Origin: Beroe forskalii | Taxonomy: Eukaryota; Ctenophora; Nuda; Beroida; Beroidae | NCBI GenBank assembly: GCA_011033025.1 | Contig: WFMF01000227.1 | Span: 124,001 to 188,000 of the forward strand | DNA length: 64,000 bases | Reading direction: 5' to 3' | In this document: one piece after another, positions 59,604 to 64,000 of the stretch | How positions within the stretch are numbered: the stretch's first letter is position 1 | Layout: every line of letters starts with the position of its first letter | Made by a program: the position numbers and the translations under genes | Notes under the pieces: model-generated | Told to the model about the DNA's origin: nothing | The model's input: the letters and a program-made list of their open reading frames with translations, nothing else | The model's database searches: none

Positions 59604-59978
59604 ATGATAAATTTCGTTACTTTTAATTTGCTTATTTGAAGCTGTATTTTCGATTTATAAATTATAGACTCAAAACTGCACTGTTTTATTTGTTCAGGAA
59701 GTATTAATCTTCGATTATTTTCGGGGACAAATTGGACTGAAAAAAAGTGAATTGGGAGAAGGAAATTTGGGACCAGTGGGACAATTAGGACGGAGACAAT
59801 TGGGGCTCAAAAATTAATTGGGTTGCAGAAAGAAAATTTTGGCAGCAAATTTATACGTCATGATGGGTGGCAAATTGGTGACAATATTAATTAATTTAAC
59901 TTCATAACGATCTGTCGTCGTTATGATCTATTATATAAACTTGTTAAATCCTGAGGTAGTAAGGTTATGTTATAAAAC

Positions 59979-61476
59979 ATGTTGAAGAGGTTCCTTTCAC
60001 ATCCAGCCAAACAGATCCTTCTCTCCCAAAGCAGTAAGTTTAACGTTTTTATTTTGAAGGTTTTACTTCTATTCCAACAGCGGTATGGCTAATGACAGGA
60101 TTCGTAGAATTTAAGTGTAATGACGCCAGTGACGGTTAAGGAAGTGTAATCCATACTTTATTCCTGATTAAAACAAACTTGGTCAAGCAAGGTTTAAGAT
60201 TGTATATTAGAAGTTTGGGTAGGGGCTAAGGTTAGGATTTTCGGTTCTCTAGGATTAAGTTCATAGTTAATCGTATAATGGAAAGTGCATACAATTCTTT
60301 ACCGAACGAACCAATGATCGACCGAGGAGCTGGTCTCGGTTTTTGCCGAGGTTCAGGGTTTTACAGAGGACTCATCCTCGGCCACAAAATCGGTCTTCGG
60401 TCAATCAGTGTACCAAACAGTTCTCTCTCTTCAGTTCGAGCGAGTTCGGGAGGTCCTCCCCTGGTCGAGGTCTTTGTAGATGACATCCCTGTGAGTGTCC
60501 CTGTTGGAACGTCAGTGATCCAGGCCTGTGCTGAGGCAGGCATTGAGATACCACGGTAAGGGAATCAATTATCCGCTGACTAACGACTGCTCCCCTTTTG
60601 ATCACGTGAGATACCACGTGACATGGCCACGCGGTACACAACAATCACGCGATATATCACGTTATGACATGGATGAGTAGCTTGAAATATTAGAATCAAC
60701 CCATTAGGCGTTTTGGATACCTGTCCTTGGTAAATTTTACGTGATATTTCTGGGGGAGCGGTTGTCGTGCAGCCCAATTTTCAGTACTTGTACCCCCGTC
60801 ATCAAGTTTACAGTATTGATATATATGTGTTACAGTAACGTGGAGGGCCATCATGCCAGAGGTTAAAAAATCTGCCCCTGGCTGATCACGATTGCACATT
60901 GTGTGCCAAATAGCTGTTTCATGACTTCTCATTCATTTCAGGTTTTGTTACCATGAAAGACTGTCGGTGGCTGGAAACTGCAGAATGTGCTTGGTTGAGG
61001 TCGAGGGATCACCTAAGGTAATATCCATTTCTGAATTCTTTTCTAGCTCACGTTCATATCGTTTGTAAGTTTGTACGCGTTAATACACTCTTGTGCAAAC
61101 TTTTGCATATTAAACACTTAAGCTGCATGTGTGCATTTTTGCGTGTGTAATGATAACTAGTTATTTTTTGCAAAATAAACTTTTGGATAAAAATGACTTC
61201 CGCGCCTACCTTTTCGGCTCATAGTCGTAGCTTTTGGCCTCGATTTCTAGTAAGCTTTTTTTAATAAAGCTTTTTAGAAAACAAAATAAAAAAGATAAAT
61301 TAACTTTGAACTAATTTGAAACCCTACTCCCCTTTCAGCCCGTTGCCGCGTGCGCCATGCCTGTCATGAAAGGCTGGAAGATAAAGACTGACTCGCCCAA
61401 GTCCCGGCAGGCCCGGGAAGGGGTTATGGAATTCCTCCTTGTCAACCACCCTCTCGACTGTCCTATCTGCGATCAG
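59979..61476 (+). CDS. NDUFS1: NADH:ubiquinone oxidoreductase 75-kDa subunit (complex I), 5' exons
   Basis: Four exons: 59979-60033, about 60351 (or 60357)-60555, 60942-61017 and 61339-61476, in consistent phase. Exon 1 encodes a Lys/Arg/Ser-rich mitochondrial presequence ([18 protein letters not shown]) before GTAAGT. The rest reads [20 protein letters not shown], then [20 protein letters not shown], then [12 protein letters not shown] and [10 protein letters not shown]. This is near-identical in pattern to animal NDUFS1: the [2Fe-2S] N1b cysteines (FCYHE, NCRMC, ACAMP) and the first residues of the N3 cluster site. The subunit carries electrons from the flavin site toward ubiquinone in the mitochondrial inner-membrane complex. 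Exon 2's acceptor is either CCGAG or TTCAG, six bases apart and both in frame. The remaining exons lie beyond the window. Confidence 0.93.
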
Positions 61477-61573
61477 GTATTATTCTATCTCCTAAGCTTC
61501 TAACAATTAATAGGGTTTTCATTATCGGTTCAAGATATTTTATCGACGATAAGCGATAATTTTTTCATAACAT

Positions 61574-63730
61574 ACAGCGACCCTAATGTTTCAAATTGAT
61601 TGTCTGAAGACCTCGACCAGGTTCGAACTCGCTTGTATTTTCAATAAGCCAAAAGTAACAAAATTCCGTCGCACGAAAATTTCAGAAGATCATAAGGTAC
61701 GATAAATTTCAGAAAATAAGGTGGGAACTAGAAAATATGAATTCAGATTATATAAGAAGAAAATAAATTCCAAAAATTGGCACATACCTCGTTAGACACG
61801 GAAAGTGGAATTTCTGATTTCACGAAGAGTAAGGGAGTTAAGCCTCCCGAACTCCCAAATTGTGTCTCTGCAGATTCATTCCCCATCTTCCACTGAGCAT
61901 CACCGTACCGTTACATGAAACAGGCTATGAGAATTCAGATATTGAGAAAAAACGACGGTTTAAAAACTCAGTCCTACCGGGCAACACGACGAAAAACACA
62001 ACTTACGAACTAACAGGTGTAAATGAAAACTATTTCTGATTTCATGGCTGAGGTCTTCAGACTATCAAAGTGATTCATTTTACAGCAGCCAACGCTGTTA
62101 CTGTACCCCTAACTCATGAGACAGAGGTTTTGGCTAAATCCGTCTGACAGACCCGTCACTGCTAGACATACAGCGACCCTAATGATTCAAATTGATAGTC
62201 TGAAGACCCCGACCAAGTTCGAACTCGCTTGTACTTCCAATAACAAAATTCCGTCGCACGAAAATTTCAGAAGATCATAATGTAGGATAAATTTCAGAAA
62301 ATAAGGTGGAAACTAGAAAATAATAATTCAGATTATAAGAAGAAAGTAAATTCCAAAAATTGGCACATACCTTGTTAGACACGGAAAGTGGAATTTCTGA
62401 CTTCACGAAGAGTAAGGGAGTTAGGGCTCCCGGACTCCCAAATTGTGTCTCTGCAGATTCATTCCCCATCTTCCACTGACCATCACCGTACCGTTACATG
62501 AAACAGGCTATGAGAATTCAGATATTGAGAAAAAACGACGGTTTAAAAACTCTGTCCTAACGGGCAACACGACGAAAAACACAACTTACGAACTAACAGG
62601 TGTAAATGAATTAACTATTTCTGATTTCATGGCTGAGGTCTTCAGACTATCAAAGTGATTCATTTTACAGCAGCCAACGCTGTTACTGTACCTCTAACTC
62701 ATGAGACAGAGGTTTTGGCTAAATCCTTCTAACAGACCCGTCACTGCTAGACATACAGCGACCCTAATGTTTCAAATTGATAGTCTGAAGACCCCGACCA
62801 AATTCGAACTCGCTCAAACTTTAAATAAGCCAATAGTAACAAAATTCCGTCGCACGAAAATTTCAGAAGATCATAAGGTAGGATAAATTTCAGAAAATAA
62901 GAATTAATATATTAAAAAGAAAAGAAATTCTAGAAAATTTGCACAACCCTAGACACGGAGAGTGGAATTTCTGACTTCACCAAGAGTAAGGGAGTTAGGG
63001 CTTCTGAACAACCCAATTGTGTCTCTGCAGATTAATTCTCCATCTTCCACTGACCATCATCGTATCGGTATATGAAATGGTTATGTGAATGGTTAAAGAA
63101 TATTCAGATATTGAGAAAAAACGACGAATGACGATTTAAAAACTCAGTCCTAACGGGCTACACGACGAAAAACACAACTTACGAACGAACAGGTGTAAAT
63201 TAAAATATTTCTGATTTCATGGCTGAGGTCTTCAGACTATCAAAGTGATTCATTATACAGCAGCCAACGCTGTTACTGTACCTCTAACTCATGAGACAGA
63301 GGTTTTGGCTAAATCCTTCTAACAGACCCGTCACTGCTAGACATACAGCGACCTTAATGTTTCAAATTGATGGTCTGAAGACCCCGACAAGGTTCGAACT
63401 CGCTTAAACTTTCAATAACAAAATTACGTCGCACGAAAATTCCAGAAAATCATAAGGTAGGATAAATTTCATAAAATAAGGTGGGAACTAGAAAGTAAGA
63501 ATTCGGATTACAAGAAGAAAATAAATTCCAAAAATTTGCACATACCTTGTTAGACACGGAAAATGGAATTTGTGTGGAGTTAGGGCTTCCAAACTCCCAA
63601 AATGTGTCTCCGCAGATTCATTCTCCATCTTCTACTGACCATCACCGAATCGGTTATATGAAACAGGTTATGTGAATGGTAAAAGAGAATTCAGATATAT
63701 TGAGAAAAAGTGATGGTTTTAATGATAACT
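61574..63730 (+). repeat. ~590-bp tandem repeat in an NDUFS1 intron
   Basis: Units begin ACATACAGCGACCCTAATG at about 61574, 62167, 62752 and 63345 (periods 593, 585, 593). They share landmarks such as AAATTCCGTCGCACGAAAAT, GAGAAAAAACGACGG and CAGCAGCCAACGCTGTTACT. The third and fourth units are more diverged and the fourth is incomplete, ending near 63720. Each unit contains ATTCATTTTACAG, an acceptor-like string, but no downstream open frame matches NDUFS1. Confidence 0.88.
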
Positions 63731-64000
63731 GTACCAAGAAAAGTTGCTTCAAGGCAACGTTTTGTAACCCATCGTAGATTGGCAACCAACCAAAAATTTA
63801 GATATCTATTCAGGTTTAATGTATGAATCATATCAAAAATAGATTAATCTCAGCAATGAAGGAAAATTTTATTGTGGAAAATTCATGAAATCCATTATGT
63901 ATCTCCTTAAAGTTTCAAAATTTTCAGAAATTTTCAAAAATTTGAATTTTCTTCGTAAATTGTTGATTTCTATCAAAGTAAAGCAAGAGAGCCGACCAAA
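63731..64000. other. AT-rich intron end, nothing recognised
   Basis: Presumably still NDUFS1 intron. No exon signal is visible before the window ends. Confidence 0.4.

Overview
This is animal nuclear DNA: AT-rich, with spliceosomal introns, four confidently identifiable animal gene families and a very dense load of small transposons and tandem repeats. The Hippo-pathway co-activator YAP, complex I subunit NDUFS1, an AIG1/ADTRP-type hydrolase and a PH-SH3 adaptor all fit an invertebrate metazoan. I cannot name the phylum from the sequence. Conserved frames cover only a small part of the window; the rest is introns and repeat-rich intergenic DNA.

Layout. 652-1357 (+) holds the last three exons of an unrecognised gene. 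1.4-21.6 kb carries no confident gene but has many miniature inverted-repeat elements, a 1.2-kb fold-back element (5255-6435) and a 3-kb inverted-repeat element with an 8-bp target duplication and an internal minisatellite (14208-17230). 21628-42862 (-) is a complete YAP gene. I assembled it from 11 coding exons whose splice phases all agree, giving 399 codons: TEAD-binding motif, two LATS-type sites, two WW domains and a C-terminal T-x-L PDZ ligand. Its introns hold a dead LINE fragment, tRNA-like sequences and, at four 3' splice sites, tandem copies of the acceptor plus the start of the exon. 43524-44490 (-) is a PH-SH3 adaptor with a frame break. 44.9-48.3 kb looks like a low-quality duplicated assembly segment ending in a 1529-base G homopolymer. 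49.4-52.4 kb is a 3-kb imperfect palindrome.

54242-57180 is a young, non-autonomous LTR retrotransposon on the minus strand. It has 469-bp LTRs with two mismatches, a 5-bp target duplication, a primer-binding site matching initiator tRNA-Met and a polypurine tract. It carries an intact open frame with no gag or pol features that I recognise. It lies about 120 bp upstream of the AIG1/ADTRP-family gene (57301-58056, +). A TATA-driven gene for a small secreted 8-cysteine protein follows (59256-59603, +). The 5' exons of NDUFS1 (59979-61476, +) come next; the gene runs off the window through an intron filled by a 590-bp tandem repeat.

The strongest candidates for something new are the duplicated 3' splice-site arrays in YAP, the LTR element with its unrelated open frame, and a ~77-bp micro-element built around a CRE-like TGACGTCA core, present about 16 times. 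All of this comes from reading the sequence by eye, with no database search.
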